Source: Streptomyces griseomycini (GTDB lineage Bacteria; Actinomycetota; Actinomycetes; Streptomycetales; Streptomycetaceae). Taken from it: a DNA stretch of 64,000 nucleotides. Where the stretch lies: the NCBI RefSeq assembly GCF_014203535.1, contig NZ_JACHJI010000010.1, positions 124,001 to 188,000 of the forward strand. The letters run 5' to 3'. The position numbers were made by a program, and so were the translations under genes. The notes under the pieces were generated by a model that did no database searches, was not told the DNA's origin, and saw only the letters and a program-made list of their open reading frames with translations. Positions 30,867 through 39,291 of this stretch are shown here, in pieces (position 1 is the first letter of the stretch; each line of letters begins with the position of its first letter).

Positions 30867-32231
30867 ATGCCCCGCCCCCTGCGGGTAGCCATCGTCGGAT
30901 CCGGCCCCGCCGGGATCTACGCCGCCGACGCCCTGCTCAAGTCCGACGTGGCCGCCGAACCGGGCGTGTCCATCGACATCTTCGAGCGCATGCCGGCGCC
31001 GTTCGGACTGATCCGGTACGGCGTCGCCCCCGACCACCCGCGGATCAAGGGCATCATCACGGCCCTGCACCAGGTGCTCGACAAACCGCAGATCCGCCTG
31101 TTCGGCAACGTGGACTACGGCACCGACCTCCACCTCGACGACCTGCGCGCGTTCTACGACGGCGTGATCTTCGCCACCGGCGCCATGGCCGACCGCGCGC
31201 TGTCCGTCCCGGGCATCGACCTCGACGGCTCCTACGGCGCCGCGGACTTCGTCTCCTGGTACGACGGCCACCCGGACGTGCCGCGCACCTGGCCGCTGGA
31301 GGCCGAGAAGGTCGCCGTGCTCGGCGTCGGCAACGTCGCCCTCGACGTCGCGCGCGTCCTCGCCAAGACGGCGGACGAGCTGCTGCCGACGGAGATCCCG
31401 CCGAACGTCTACGAGGGCCTGAAGGCCAACAAGGCGGTGGAGATCCACGTGTTCGGCCGCCGCGGCCCGGCGCAGGCCAAGTTCAGCCCGATGGAGCTGA
31501 GGGAGCTGGACCACTCCCCCAACATCGAGGTGATCGTCGACCCCGAGGACATCGACTACGACGAGGGTTCGATCGCCACCCGGCGCGGCAACAAGCAGGC
31601 CGACATGGTGGCCAAGACCCTGGAGAACTGGGCGATCCGCGACACCGGCGACCGCCCGCACAAGCTGTTCCTGCACTTCTTCGAGTCCCCGGTGGAGATC
31701 CTCGGCGAGGACGGCAAGGTCGTCGGCCTGCGGACGGAACGCACCGAACTCGACGGCACCGGCAACGTCAAGGGCACCGGAACCTTCAAGGACTGGGACG
31801 TCAGCGCGGTCTACCGCGCGGTGGGCTACCTCTCCGACAAACTGCCCAAGCTGCCCTGGGACATCGACTCCGGCACGGTCCCGGACCAGGGCGGACGCGT
31901 GATCCAGGAGACCGGTGAACACCTGCGGTCGACGTACGTCACGGGCTGGATCCGGCGCGGCCCCGTGGGCCTGATCGGCCACACCAAGGGCGACGCCAAC
32001 GAGACGGTGGCGAACCTGCTGGACGACTACGCCAACGGGCGGCTGCACACGCCCGCGTCCCCTGGACCGGAGGCCGTGGACGCGTTCCTCGCCGAGCGCG
32101 GCATCCGCTTCACCACCTGGGACGGCTGGTACCGCCTGGACGCCGCGGAGAAGGCGCTGGGCGAGCCGCAGGGCCGCGAGCGCGTGAAGATCGTCGAGCG
32201 CGAGGACATGCTGCGGGCCAGCGGCGCGTGA
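30867..32231 (+). CDS. ferredoxin-NADP(+) reductase, FprA/adrenodoxin reductase type
   Basis: The 454-residue flavoprotein has an FAD-binding VAIVGSGPAGIYAADALL at residues 7-24, RYGVAPDHPRIKGI, an NADP-binding GVGNVALDVARVLAK (~155), HVFGRRGPAQAKFS, and the C-terminal GWIRRGPVGLIGHTKGDANET that closes over the FAD. It passes electrons from NADPH to ferredoxins serving P450s and iron-sulfur chemistry. The ATG at 30867 follows CGAAGGGAAC. The iron box upstream suggests it is induced by iron starvation, perhaps to reduce siderophore-bound iron or supply iron-sulfur repair. A very strong terminator follows. Confidence 0.92.
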   Translation: MPRPLRVAIVGSGPAGIYAADALLKSDVAAEPGVSIDIFERMPAPFGLIRYGVAPDHPRIKGIITALHQVLDKPQIRLFGNVDYGTDLHLDDLRAFYDGVIFATGAMADRALSVPGIDLDGSYGAADFVSWYDGHPDVPRTWPLEAEKVAVLGVGNVALDVARVLAKTADELLPTEIPPNVYEGLKANKAVEIHVFGRRGPAQAKFSPMELRELDHSPNIEVIVDPEDIDYDEGSIATRRGNKQADMVAKTLENWAIRDTGDRPHKLFLHFFESPVEILGEDGKVVGLRTERTELDGTGNVKGTGTFKDWDVSAVYRAVGYLSDKLPKLPWDIDSGTVPDQGGRVIQETGEHLRSTYVTGWIRRGPVGLIGHTKGDANETVANLLDDYANGRLHTPASPGPEAVDAFLAERGIRFTTWDGWYRLDAAEKALGEPQGRERVKIVEREDMLRASGA

Positions 32232-32262
32232 GCCGTTGACCCTCCGAGCGATCGCACCGTCG

Positions 32263-32297
32263 GGCGCGCCCGGTCCGGCCCCCGGACCGGGCGCGCC
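32263..32297. terminator. strong terminator after the ferredoxin reductase
   Basis: 16-bp perfect stem (32263-32278 with 32282-32297) closed by a CCC loop, 32 bp after the stop codon. Confidence 0.88.
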
Positions 32298-32311
32298 GGC
32301 CGCTCCGACCG

Positions 32312-32662
32312 GTGCTCCGGGGGCAACGCCCACACCTGGGGGACCTGACGATCAAGAACCACTCGTCGTCGACGACGGTCGGCCTCGAGGGGTACGTCGT
32401 CACGGACGCCGCCGGGAACGGGTCCGCCTCCGCCGCCAGCCACCTCCTCCGGCCCGGTGACCACGTGAAGCTGCGCGGCGGCAACGGCACCGACTCGGAC
32501 AAGGACAACGTCGTCTACCGCGACACCTGCACCTTCCCGTGGAACGACGACAAGGACACGACCCACCTCTGCAAGCCCACGGGCAGCCGCGCCGACGTCC
32601 CCTCGTCCGCGAGGAGCGGCTCCGGCCCCGACCGCAACGGATACGTGTCCTTCCACAAGTGA
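32312..32662 (+). pseudogene. lamin-tail-domain secreted protein, 5'-truncated
   Basis: The frame reads LTIKNHSSSTTVGLEGYVVTD, AGNGSASAASHLLRPGDHVK, LRGGNGTDSDKDNVVY, FPWNDDKDTTHLCKPTGSRA and ends DPDRNGYVSFHK. This is the lamin-tail (LTD) domain found in secreted Streptomyces proteins. Homologues begin with a signal peptide and some 40 residues before LTIKN; here only 11 codons precede it, and the ferredoxin reductase terminator lies immediately upstream. There is no signal peptide, ribosome binding site or room for a promoter, so it is most likely a 5'-deleted remnant. Confidence 0.7.
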
Positions 32663-32674
32663 CCGGCCGGGCCG

Positions 32675-35044
32675 TCAGCCCGGGAGGACCAGCCGGTCCG
32701 TCTCGCCCGGCTGGAGGCGGACGGTGCGGTCCGGGAGGTGCACGTCGATCGGCGACCGGCCGGACGAGGGCACGGTGACCTCCAGCAGGCCGTGCTCCAG
32801 CCGCAGCCGCACGCCCCAGTGGCCGTGGTAGCGCAGGGTGAAGCCGTAGGAGGACAGCTCCGGCAGGGGCACCGGGTCGAGCCACAGGGCTCCGCCGCGG
32901 GTCTCCAGTCCGGTCAGCCCGCGCTGGACGAGATCGAGGGTGCCGGCCATCGCCCCGAGGTGGATGCCCTCGCCGGTGGTGCCGCCCTGGATGTCGGCGA
33001 TGTCCGCCTGGAGGGCCTCCTGGCAGAACTTCCAGGCGTCCGCGCGCCGGGCCCGGGCCAGGACCCGGCCGTGGACCAGGCCGCTGAGCGTGGAGCCGTG
33101 GCTGGTGCGGTGCAGGTAGTGGTCCACCGTGCGCCGCCAGGTCCGTTCGTCCAGGCTCAGGCCCAGCCGGCGGAGGACGCCCTGGAGCTCGGCGGGCGAG
33201 AAGAGGTAGCCGAGCATCAGGACGTCCGCCTGCTTGGAGGCCTGGTAGCGGTTGACGGTGTCGCCCTCGGCCTCCAGGATCCGGTCCAGGCGGCGGATGT
33301 CGCCGTAGCGGCGCCGGTAGCCCCGCCAGTCGAGTTCGGCGAGTTCGCCGTACCCCTCGAACTGGCTGATGACGCCGTCGTGGAAGGGGACGTGGAGGGT
33401 GCGGGAGATGTGGTCCCACTCCTCGAGTTCGCCCTCGTCCAGCCCGGTCCGCTCGTCGAGTTCACGGCGGCGCGGCTCGGGGAGGCCCCGCAGCACGTCC
33501 AGGGTGCGGGCGAGCACCCAGGCGGCCGTGACGTTGGTGTAGGCGTTGTCGTCGAGGCCCGGCCCGGCGGCGTCCGGATACGCGTCGTGGTACTCGTCCG
33601 GACCGACCACGCCCTTGATGCGGTACCGGCCCAGACGGTCGTCCCAGGTGGCCGAGTCCGCCCAGAAGCGGGAGATCTGCAGCAGCATCTCGGCGCCCTT
33701 GGTGTGCAGGAACTCCTCGTCCCCGCTGGCCTCGCAGTACTGCCAGATGTTGTACGCGATCGCCGAGCCCACGTGGTGCTGGAGGCGGGAGTGGTCGGGC
33801 AGCCAGCGGCCGGAGTGGGGGTTGAGGTGCAGCTGCTGGGTCTCCTCCCGGCCGTCGCTGCCGCTCTGCCAGGGATACATCGCGCCCCTGTGTCCCGCGT
33901 CCCGCGCGGCGGTGCGGGCACGCTCCAGGCGCCGGTGCCGGTAGTGCAACAGCGCGCGGGAGACCTCGGGGAAGTGCAGGTTGAGGTACGGCAGGACGAA
34001 CAGCTCGTCCCAGAAGACATGGCCGCGGTAGGCCTCGCCGTGCAGTCCCCGGGCCGGGACCCCCACGTCCAGGTCCGCGGTGTGCGGCGAGAGGGTCTGC
34101 AGCACGTGGAACAGGTGCAGCCGGAGGATGCGGCCCGCCTCACCGGGGACGTCCAGCTCCGCGCGGCGCCACAGCTGGTGCCAGGCCGTCAGGTGCGGCT
34201 GGAGCAGCTCGTCGAAGCCGCCCGCCCGGCCCACCCGGTCGACGGCGGCGTGCAGCGGATCGCTGATCGCCGGGTCGCGGGAGGTGTGCAGGGCGACGAT
34301 CTTGTCGACGGTGACGGGGCGGCCTGCGGCCAGGTCCAGGCGGATCGTCTGCAGGGCGCGCGGGCGGTCGTGCCGGTGGGTGACGGGCGCCTCGGACACC
34401 ATCCGGGAGGCGAGGGCGACCCGGACGTCGGAGGTGCGGGTGCGGCAGCGCAGCCAGACGGTGTCCGCGGCGGCCGTTCCGGTGAGCACGTGGGTCAGAT
34501 GACGGCCGTCCAGGTCCCGGTAGCGCGGCACGCCGGCGTTGGTGACGCCGCCGTCGAGCGCCGCCTCGGTCTCGAGGGTGCCGGAGAAGCCCTCCGCGGT
34601 GAGCTCGGTGCGCAGCGCGGCCAGATGCGGGTCGGCCATGTGCACGAGCCGGTGCTGGCGCACGAGCAACGCCCGCCCCGGACCGAGGCCGTACCGTGTG
34701 CCGCGTTCCAGCACCCCGGAGGACAGGTGCAGGATCTCGCGGTGCTCGAGCACGGTCCCGGTGTCGGGGGTGAGCCAGGACTCGCCGGGCAGGCGGAAGC
34801 GCAGCGGCAGCCAGTTGGGGAGGTTGACCATGTCCTCGTTCTCGACCTGCCGTCCGGCCACCTCGGAGGTGAGCCGGTTGTAGCAGCCGGCCACGTAGGT
34901 GCCCGGGTAGTGCACCTCGTCCGCGGCGCACTCCGGCAGCGCGCCCCGGGTGGCGACGTAGCCGTTGCCCAGGGTGCACAGCGACTCCCTCAGGCGCGCG
35001 TCGGCGGGGTCGTACCCCTCGTACTCCCACGTCCAGCCCGTCAC
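32675..35044 (-). CDS. GH65-family glycoside phosphorylase/hydrolase
   Basis: The 789-residue enzyme has the GH65 layout: N-terminal beta-sandwich (LGNGYVATRGALPE near residue 30), (alpha/alpha)6 barrel with GHVFWDELFVLPYL and the catalytic acid in GVVGPDEYHDAY, the region TVNRYQASKQADVLMLGYL, and a C-terminal sheet. Family members phosphorolyse or hydrolyse trehalose, maltose, kojibiose or nigerose. Exact specificity cannot be read here. Unlike the second copy at 55516, no beta-phosphoglucomutase gene adjoins it. The GTG at 35044 lies 7 nt after GGGAGGAGC; the longer frame to 35281 is low-complexity. No signal peptide. Confidence 0.9.
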   Translation of the reverse strand: MTGWTWEYEGYDPADARLRESLCTLGNGYVATRGALPECAADEVHYPGTYVAGCYNRLTSEVAGRQVENEDMVNLPNWLPLRFRLPGESWLTPDTGTVLEHREILHLSSGVLERGTRYGLGPGRALLVRQHRLVHMADPHLAALRTELTAEGFSGTLETEAALDGGVTNAGVPRYRDLDGRHLTHVLTGTAAADTVWLRCRTRTSDVRVALASRMVSEAPVTHRHDRPRALQTIRLDLAAGRPVTVDKIVALHTSRDPAISDPLHAAVDRVGRAGGFDELLQPHLTAWHQLWRRAELDVPGEAGRILRLHLFHVLQTLSPHTADLDVGVPARGLHGEAYRGHVFWDELFVLPYLNLHFPEVSRALLHYRHRRLERARTAARDAGHRGAMYPWQSGSDGREETQQLHLNPHSGRWLPDHSRLQHHVGSAIAYNIWQYCEASGDEEFLHTKGAEMLLQISRFWADSATWDDRLGRYRIKGVVGPDEYHDAYPDAAGPGLDDNAYTNVTAAWVLARTLDVLRGLPEPRRRELDERTGLDEGELEEWDHISRTLHVPFHDGVISQFEGYGELAELDWRGYRRRYGDIRRLDRILEAEGDTVNRYQASKQADVLMLGYLFSPAELQGVLRRLGLSLDERTWRRTVDHYLHRTSHGSTLSGLVHGRVLARARRADAWKFCQEALQADIADIQGGTTGEGIHLGAMAGTLDLVQRGLTGLETRGGALWLDPVPLPELSSYGFTLRYHGHWGVRLRLEHGLLEVTVPSSGRSPIDVHLPDRTVRLQPGETDRLVLPG

Positions 35045-35610
35045 TTCGACGCTCCTCCCGCCGACGGATGCCGGACGCCGTACCGCGTCGGTCCGTCCCT
35101 GATCCGTCACCGACGGTGGGATCCACGCCGTCGTGGTCGGGACGGCCGCCACGGCAGGCGGTTGCGCACGGGGTACCCGCGGCGGACACGGAGCACACCG
35201 GGCACACCGGAAAGGACCGGCCGCGCCCGGTGGGGGCCGGCCGCGCCCGGTGGGGGCCGCCTGCCGCTCGCCCACCGGCACGTGCCACGGTGACGGTGCG
35301 GCATCGGTCCGGCGGGCGACTCCCGCCGCTCACCGCGCCGGGAGCCGCGCTCGCGGACGCCGTCGCCGTGCCGCAGGCCGCCTCGCGGCGCGGCCCGCGT
35401 CCGACGCGCCCCGCACGACGGGCCCCGGGCCGTGGTCCTGCCCCGCCGGGGCCGGTCGGCCCTCACCGGGGACCTTCGGCACCCGCGGCGCGGCACCCCG
35501 GCGCGCGATACTGGCGTCAGGAGCGGCACCGGTCCCCCGCGGTGCCGCTCCGCCGCCGGTCCGTCCGGCCCCGCCGGGGCTCCGGCCCCACCGGCCTCCG
35601 GGCCGCCGGT
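35045..35610. other. 566-bp region without a supported gene
   Basis: Contains the presumed promoter of the GH65 gene, a 20-bp tandem duplication at 35219 and Arg/Pro-rich shadow ORFs only. Confidence 0.55.
35219..35258. repeat. perfect 20-bp tandem duplication
   Basis: GGCCGCGCCCGGTGGGGGCC occurs twice, directly abutting, with no mismatch. It is probably a replication-slippage product; no function is evident. Confidence 0.85.
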
Positions 35611-36285
35611 TCACACCGTGATGCGGCGCCCGGTCACCTCGAGCGGATCGATCCGCGTCCACAGCTCACGCCGGCCGCCCGTCCAGGGCGTGCTGAACGC
35701 CCGCTCGTCGAGGCGGCGCGCCTCGTCCGGGTCCGTGACGGCCCGCGCGTCCCCGCGCACCAGCACGCTCCATCCCTGGCTCAGCGCGTCGTCGATCCGG
35801 TCGATCTCGAAGGCCACCCGGTGACCGGAGGCCCGCGCGGGGGTCGTGCCGGGGGCGGTACGGAAGACGACGGCGCCGTCGACGACGCTGTAGTTGACGG
35901 GGACGATGACCGGTCCCTCGTCGGTGGGAACGGCGACCCGTCCCACGCCGTGGGTGCCGAGCAGCACGCGGCACTCCTCGGTGTCCAGCTCGGTGAACTC
36001 CGCGTTGCGGGCGGCCCGCCCGGGGCCGGGCGGCAGGTCGATGTCCCCGCCGGCGAGCTGGTTCAGCGTGGTCCCGAGTACGCCGGCCAGCCTGATCAGG
36101 ACGCCCGTGCCCGGTGCGGCACCCGGTTGTTCCTCCAGGTAACGCAGGTAACCGGGCGCCAGGCCCGCCCGGACCGCCACCGCCCTCCGGGTGAGGCCCA
36201 GCTCCGTGCGGCGCCGGGCCAGACGGCGTCCCAGGTCGCCCACCGGGGCGCCCTCCGCCACGTTCGGCAGGACCTGTTCGGCCAT
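35611..36285 (-). CDS. Xre HTH fused to a pyridoxamine-phosphate-oxidase-like flavin domain
   Basis: The 224-residue fusion has an Xre helix-turn-helix (residues ~17-75: LARRRTELGLTRRAVAVRAG, LAPGYLRYLEEQPGA). A split-barrel PPOX domain follows (~90-222: ECRVLLGTHGVGRVAVPTDE, GPVIVPVNYSVVDGAVVFRT, GWSVLVRGDARAVTDPDEAR). The PPOX part probably binds flavin or F420 and could sense redox state or NO, with the HTH giving the output. Such fusions occur in actinobacteria near nitrogen-stress genes, and a flavohemoglobin remnant lies directly upstream here. The ATG at 36285 is preferred to the GTG at 36294 because its spacing to GGGAG is better. Confidence 0.85.
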   Translation of the reverse strand: MAEQVLPNVAEGAPVGDLGRRLARRRTELGLTRRAVAVRAGLAPGYLRYLEEQPGAAPGTGVLIRLAGVLGTTLNQLAGGDIDLPPGPGRAARNAEFTELDTEECRVLLGTHGVGRVAVPTDEGPVIVPVNYSVVDGAVVFRTAPGTTPARASGHRVAFEIDRIDDALSQGWSVLVRGDARAVTDPDEARRLDERAFSTPWTGGRRELWTRIDPLEVTGRRITV

Positions 36286-36410
36286 GACCGTCACTCCCTC
36301 TCACGTCCGGTTCGCGTCGGGCTTCCAGGGCGCCTCGACGCCCGGATCGTCCCTCTGAGGTCAAGCCTGTCCGGTTCGACGGTGTTCCGCATGGGCCGGA
36401 CGGCCCTACC

Positions 36411-36434
36411 CCGGTGTGCCGGTGTGCCGGTGTG
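36411..36434. repeat. three tandem 8-bp units
   Basis: CCGGTGTG occurs three times without mismatch, at the point where homology to flavohemoglobin begins. It may mark the deletion breakpoint. Confidence 0.8.
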
Positions 36435-37010
36435 CCCGAAGATGTCCGGGATCCGCTGCCGGAGGTCCCGCGCGCCCGGGCGGGCCGGTACGTCAGCGTG
36501 CGGGTGCTCGTGCCCGACGGTGCGCACCAGCTGCGCCAGTACAGCCTGTCCTCCGACCCCGGCGACGAGCTGCGCCGCATCACCGTCAAGCGGGTCGCCG
36601 GCGCGGACGGCGCACCGGACGGCGAGGTCTCCGACCTGCTGCACGAGCGGACGGCCGTCGGGGACGAGCTCACCCTCTCCGTGCCCTTCGGGGACGTGGC
36701 TCTGGACGACGCCGACACCCCCCTCGTCCTGGTCCCGGCCGGCATCGGCTGCGCGCCGAGACCCGCGGGACGGTGGACGAGCTGCCCGACGCGGAGGCGG
36801 TCTTCCGGTGCGAACGTCCCGGTGCCGAGGAGCCCGACGCCCGCGGCGGGCTGACGGACCTGACCGGAATCGACGTCCCGGCGGACACGACGGTGCACCT
36901 GTGCGGCCCGCTGCCGTTCATGCGCACCGTGCGCGGCCGGTTGCCCGGCGCCGGTGTCCCGGCCCGCGACTTCCACCACGAGGTCTTCGGTCCCGACCTG
37001 TGGCTGCCCG
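36426..37010 (+). pseudogene. flavohemoglobin (NO dioxygenase) C-terminal remnant
   Basis: The first frame carries the FAD domain: RAGRYVSVRVLVPDGAHQLR, QYSLSSDPGDELRRITVKR, then TPLVLVPAGIGCAP at ~36758. The NAD half then resumes in another frame: DELPDAEAVF, TVHLCGPLPFMRTVRGRL and FHHEVFGPDLWL, typical of the Hmp C-terminus. About 40 residues between these blocks, the whole N-terminal globin domain and the normal stop codon are missing. So the gene has a 5' deletion, an internal deletion and a frameshift and cannot make NO dioxygenase. It lies beside the Xre-PPOX regulator. Confidence 0.75.
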
Positions 37011-37036
37011 ACGCGGCCTCACCCGCACGGGCCGGC

Positions 37037-37070
37037 GGGCCCTCCGCGCACGGTGCGGCGCGAAGGGCCC
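37037..37070. terminator. terminator of the roadblock operon
   Basis: 13-bp stem GGGCCCTCCGCGC/GCGCGAAGGGCCC with one mismatch and an 8-nt loop, 27 bp past the last roadblock gene on the minus strand. Confidence 0.7.
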
Positions 37071-37096
37071 GGGCCGGGATCCGTCCGGCGGCCGGC

Positions 37097-37471
37097 TCAG
37101 ACCTCGAGGTCGGACTCGATGCGGCGCAGCTGGTGCCGCGCCATCGCCAGGTTGGCCCGGCTCCCGTCGAGCACCAGGTACAGGAAGAGACCGTTGCCGC
37201 CGCGCCCCTTCAGCAGGCGGATCAGGTGGTACTGGCTGCTCAGGCTGATCAGGATGTCCTCGATCTCCTCCTTCAGGCCCAGCAGTTCCATCGTGCGCAG
37301 CTTGGACCGCACGACGTCCGTGTTGCCGGCGGCGGCGACCTCCAGGTTGAAGTCCTTGCCACCGCCGATGGTGCCGAGGGCCATGCCGCTGGTGTAGTCG
37401 ACGAGCGCGGCGGCCGTCGCCCCGTCGATGGAGCTGAGGCATTCCTTGAGCGCGGTCTCGGTGTTGGCCAT
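37097..37471 (-). CDS. roadblock/LC7-domain protein (third of three)
   Basis: The 124-residue protein spans a single roadblock fold: AAALVDYTSGMALGTIGGGK, a central helix with SKLRTMELLGLKEEIEDILI, and the final strands LFLYLVLDGSRANLAMARHQ. Roadblock proteins bind and regulate small Ras-like GTPases (MglB/MglA, Cvn systems). It closely resembles the 38887 protein (VD.SG.ALG, YHL.R, FLYL.LD...NLA.AR), so the two are paralogues. The ATG at 37471 follows GAAAGGA. It is the last gene of the operon. Confidence 0.88.
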   Translation of the reverse strand: MANTETALKECLSSIDGATAAALVDYTSGMALGTIGGGKDFNLEVAAAGNTDVVRSKLRTMELLGLKEEIEDILISLSSQYHLIRLLKGRGGNGLFLYLVLDGSRANLAMARHQLRRIESDLEV

Positions 37472-37553
37472 GAGAGGTGTCCTTTCCTCGTGATGGGTGG
37501 TGTGGGCCGGTCGCCGGGCCGTGTGCCGGCGCGCGGCCCGGGGAAGAGCCGGA

Positions 37554-38072
37554 TCAGCCGCCGGGCTGGGGCCGGGGGCGGGGTGCGGGCCGCTGCGGGG
37601 TCCGCACCGGGAGGGTGCCGATGCGGCGGGCCGGGTCCGGGGGCGGCGCGGGGTGCTCCCCGGTCGCGAGCCGGTCGGCGTGCCGGCCCCCGCCCGGACC
37701 GATGCGGGTGTCGACGAGCTCCGCGATCCGGGCGCCGCTGCGCCGGCCCTCCAGATGCAGCCGGCCCACGTTGACCCGGTCGTCGGCGAGGAGGGTGAGG
37801 ACGGCGGTGGCGCCGGCCGCGTAGGTGGCGATGTAGCCCTGGGTGCCCCGTACCAGGAGTTCCCGGAAGCCGCCGCGGGCGGCGGCGTCCGTCATGCGGT
37901 GGGCGACGCCCAGCGCGGCGGCGGTGAGCGCGGCCAGTCCCTCCGGTTCGGTGTCCGGTACGTCGTGGGCCAGGACGAGTCCGTCGACGGTGGCCGCGAG
38001 GGAGCCCGCCAGCCGGGGTACACGGGTGCGGAGCCGACGCAGTTCGTCCAGCACGTCGGTCTCGACGGCCAT
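37554..38072 (-). CDS. roadblock/LC7-domain protein with Pro-rich tail (second of three)
   Basis: The 172-residue protein has a canonical roadblock domain in residues ~1-125: LRRLRTRVPRLAGSLAATVD, GLVLAHDVPDTEPEGLAALT, GYIATYAAGATAVLTLLADD. It then has a disordered Pro/Arg tail (~130-172). It is less like the other two roadblock proteins of the cluster than they are like each other. The ATG at 38072 lies after GAAAGGAGAC. A 38-bp gap follows the DUF4388-like gene. Confidence 0.85.
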   Translation of the reverse strand: MAVETDVLDELRRLRTRVPRLAGSLAATVDGLVLAHDVPDTEPEGLAALTAAALGVAHRMTDAAARGGFRELLVRGTQGYIATYAAGATAVLTLLADDRVNVGRLHLEGRRSGARIAELVDTRIGPGGGRHADRLATGEHPAPPPDPARRIGTLPVRTPQRPAPRPRPQPGG

Positions 38073-38110
38073 GAGCAGTCTCCTTTCGGCACGCTGTCGG
38101 CGCGCGCGGA

Positions 38111-38890
38111 TCACAGTGCCTCCAAGGCGTGCAGGAGCCGTCTCAGCAACGCTGTGTCGGGCTCGTCCCACGCCGAGCCGCCCTCGCCGGGGACGGGACG
38201 GACGGGTGCGGCGGGCGCGGGTGGCGCGGGGGTGACCAGTCCGTCGGCGGCCAGGCGGCGCAGTTCGACGAGGGTGTGGAAGGTGCGGCAGGCCAGGACC
38301 GAGGCGATCTGTGCGGCGGTGCGACCGCCGTCGACCAGGGCGAACGTGCGGCCTCGGCGGGGCGGCAGGTCGGCGGGGTCGACACCGGGCACGCGGGTGA
38401 GCGGGGCGGTGTCCACGGCCGGGTCGGGCCAGATGCGGTGCAGCAGGTCGCGGCGGCGCCAGGACTCGCGCAGCACCGTCGCCACCGGTACGGGACGGAC
38501 CGTGCCGAGCCAGTGCGCGACTCCGGGGCGGAAGCGGAGCGCGGTGCCGTCGTGGGCGAGCGCGAAGTACGCCGCGTCGAACAGCGCGCCCAGGTGACAC
38601 AGTTCCAGCGCACCGGTGGTGAGACGGCCGCTGTCCACCAGCTGGCGGCCGACGCGGTGCCGGGCCCCGGCCCGCTCGACCGCCTCCCACCAGCCGTCCC
38701 GGGCGACGGCACCGCTGCGGGTGAGCAGGTCCTCGAGACCGGGGCTGTCCGCGGACTCGACGTGGACGACGTGTCCCGCCGAGAGGTAGAAGACGCCGGA
38801 CCGCGTGGCGAGCGCTCCGGTGGCGCGGTCGGCCGCGAGGGTGCCGAGCAGGTCCGGGGCGGATCCGTCCGGGTACGCCGCCGCGCTCAT
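38111..38890 (-). CDS. DUF4388-like regulatory protein in the roadblock operon
   Basis: The 259-residue protein opens with APDLLGTLAADRATGALATR and GVFYLSAGHVVHVES, resembling DUF4388/PatA N-terminal domains that occur in bacterial GTPase and gliding systems. The middle has VGRQLVDSGRLTTGALELCH, and the C-terminal part (~185-235) contains GGRTAAQIASVLACRTFHTL and VELRRLAADGLV, a winged-helix-like segment. It may be an adaptor or DNA-binding output of the roadblock proteins. Its start overlaps the upstream roadblock stop by 4 bp (ATGA), indicating coupling. Confidence 0.65.
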   Translation of the reverse strand: MSAAAYPDGSAPDLLGTLAADRATGALATRSGVFYLSAGHVVHVESADSPGLEDLLTRSGAVARDGWWEAVERAGARHRVGRQLVDSGRLTTGALELCHLGALFDAAYFALAHDGTALRFRPGVAHWLGTVRPVPVATVLRESWRRRDLLHRIWPDPAVDTAPLTRVPGVDPADLPPRRGRTFALVDGGRTAAQIASVLACRTFHTLVELRRLAADGLVTPAPPAPAAPVRPVPGEGGSAWDEPDTALLRRLLHALEAL

Positions 38891-39291
38891 CCGAGCACCA
38901 GCCGGTCCGCCATCTCGGCCAGCCGGATCCGGGCCAGGGCCAGGTTGCCGTCGGCACGGTCGAGCCACAGGTACAGGAACACCGTGCTGTCGAAGGCGGT
39001 GACGACGAACCGCAGCAGGTGGTACGCGTCGGCGGTGGTGAGGATCAGGTCCTGGACGGACGGCTCCTTGCCGGACCCGGTGGGCCCGGCCCCGTCGGCC
39101 GGCGCGAGGGTGCCGCTCTCCATGGAGAGACGGGCGAGCTCGGCGGTCTCCGCCGCCGTCGCCTCCGGGTCGCCTCCCGGCGCCTCGCCCACCGCACCCA
39201 GCGCGAGCCCGCTGATCCAGTCGACCACCAGGGCTCCGCGGGCGCCCGGGACACGCATGGCTTCCAGCAGGCTCTCGTCGATTCCGGGCAC
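38887..39291 (-). CDS. roadblock/LC7-domain protein (first of three)
   Basis: The 134-residue roadblock protein contains RGALVVDWISGLALGAVGEA and DLILTTADAYHLLRFVVTAF, ending DSTVFLYLWLDRADGNLALARIRL-type strands. It is a paralogue of the 37097 protein with a longer Ala/Pro-rich loop (~45-80). The GTG at 39291 lies 6 nt after GGGGGA, which decides it over the in-frame GTG at 39312. It is the first gene of a four-gene operon that has no GTPase, DUF742 or ATPase gene of the Cvn type. Confidence 0.85.
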   Translation of the reverse strand: MPGIDESLLEAMRVPGARGALVVDWISGLALGAVGEAPGGDPEATAAETAELARLSMESGTLAPADGAGPTGSGKEPSVQDLILTTADAYHLLRFVVTAFDSTVFLYLWLDRADGNLALARIRLAEMADRLVLG

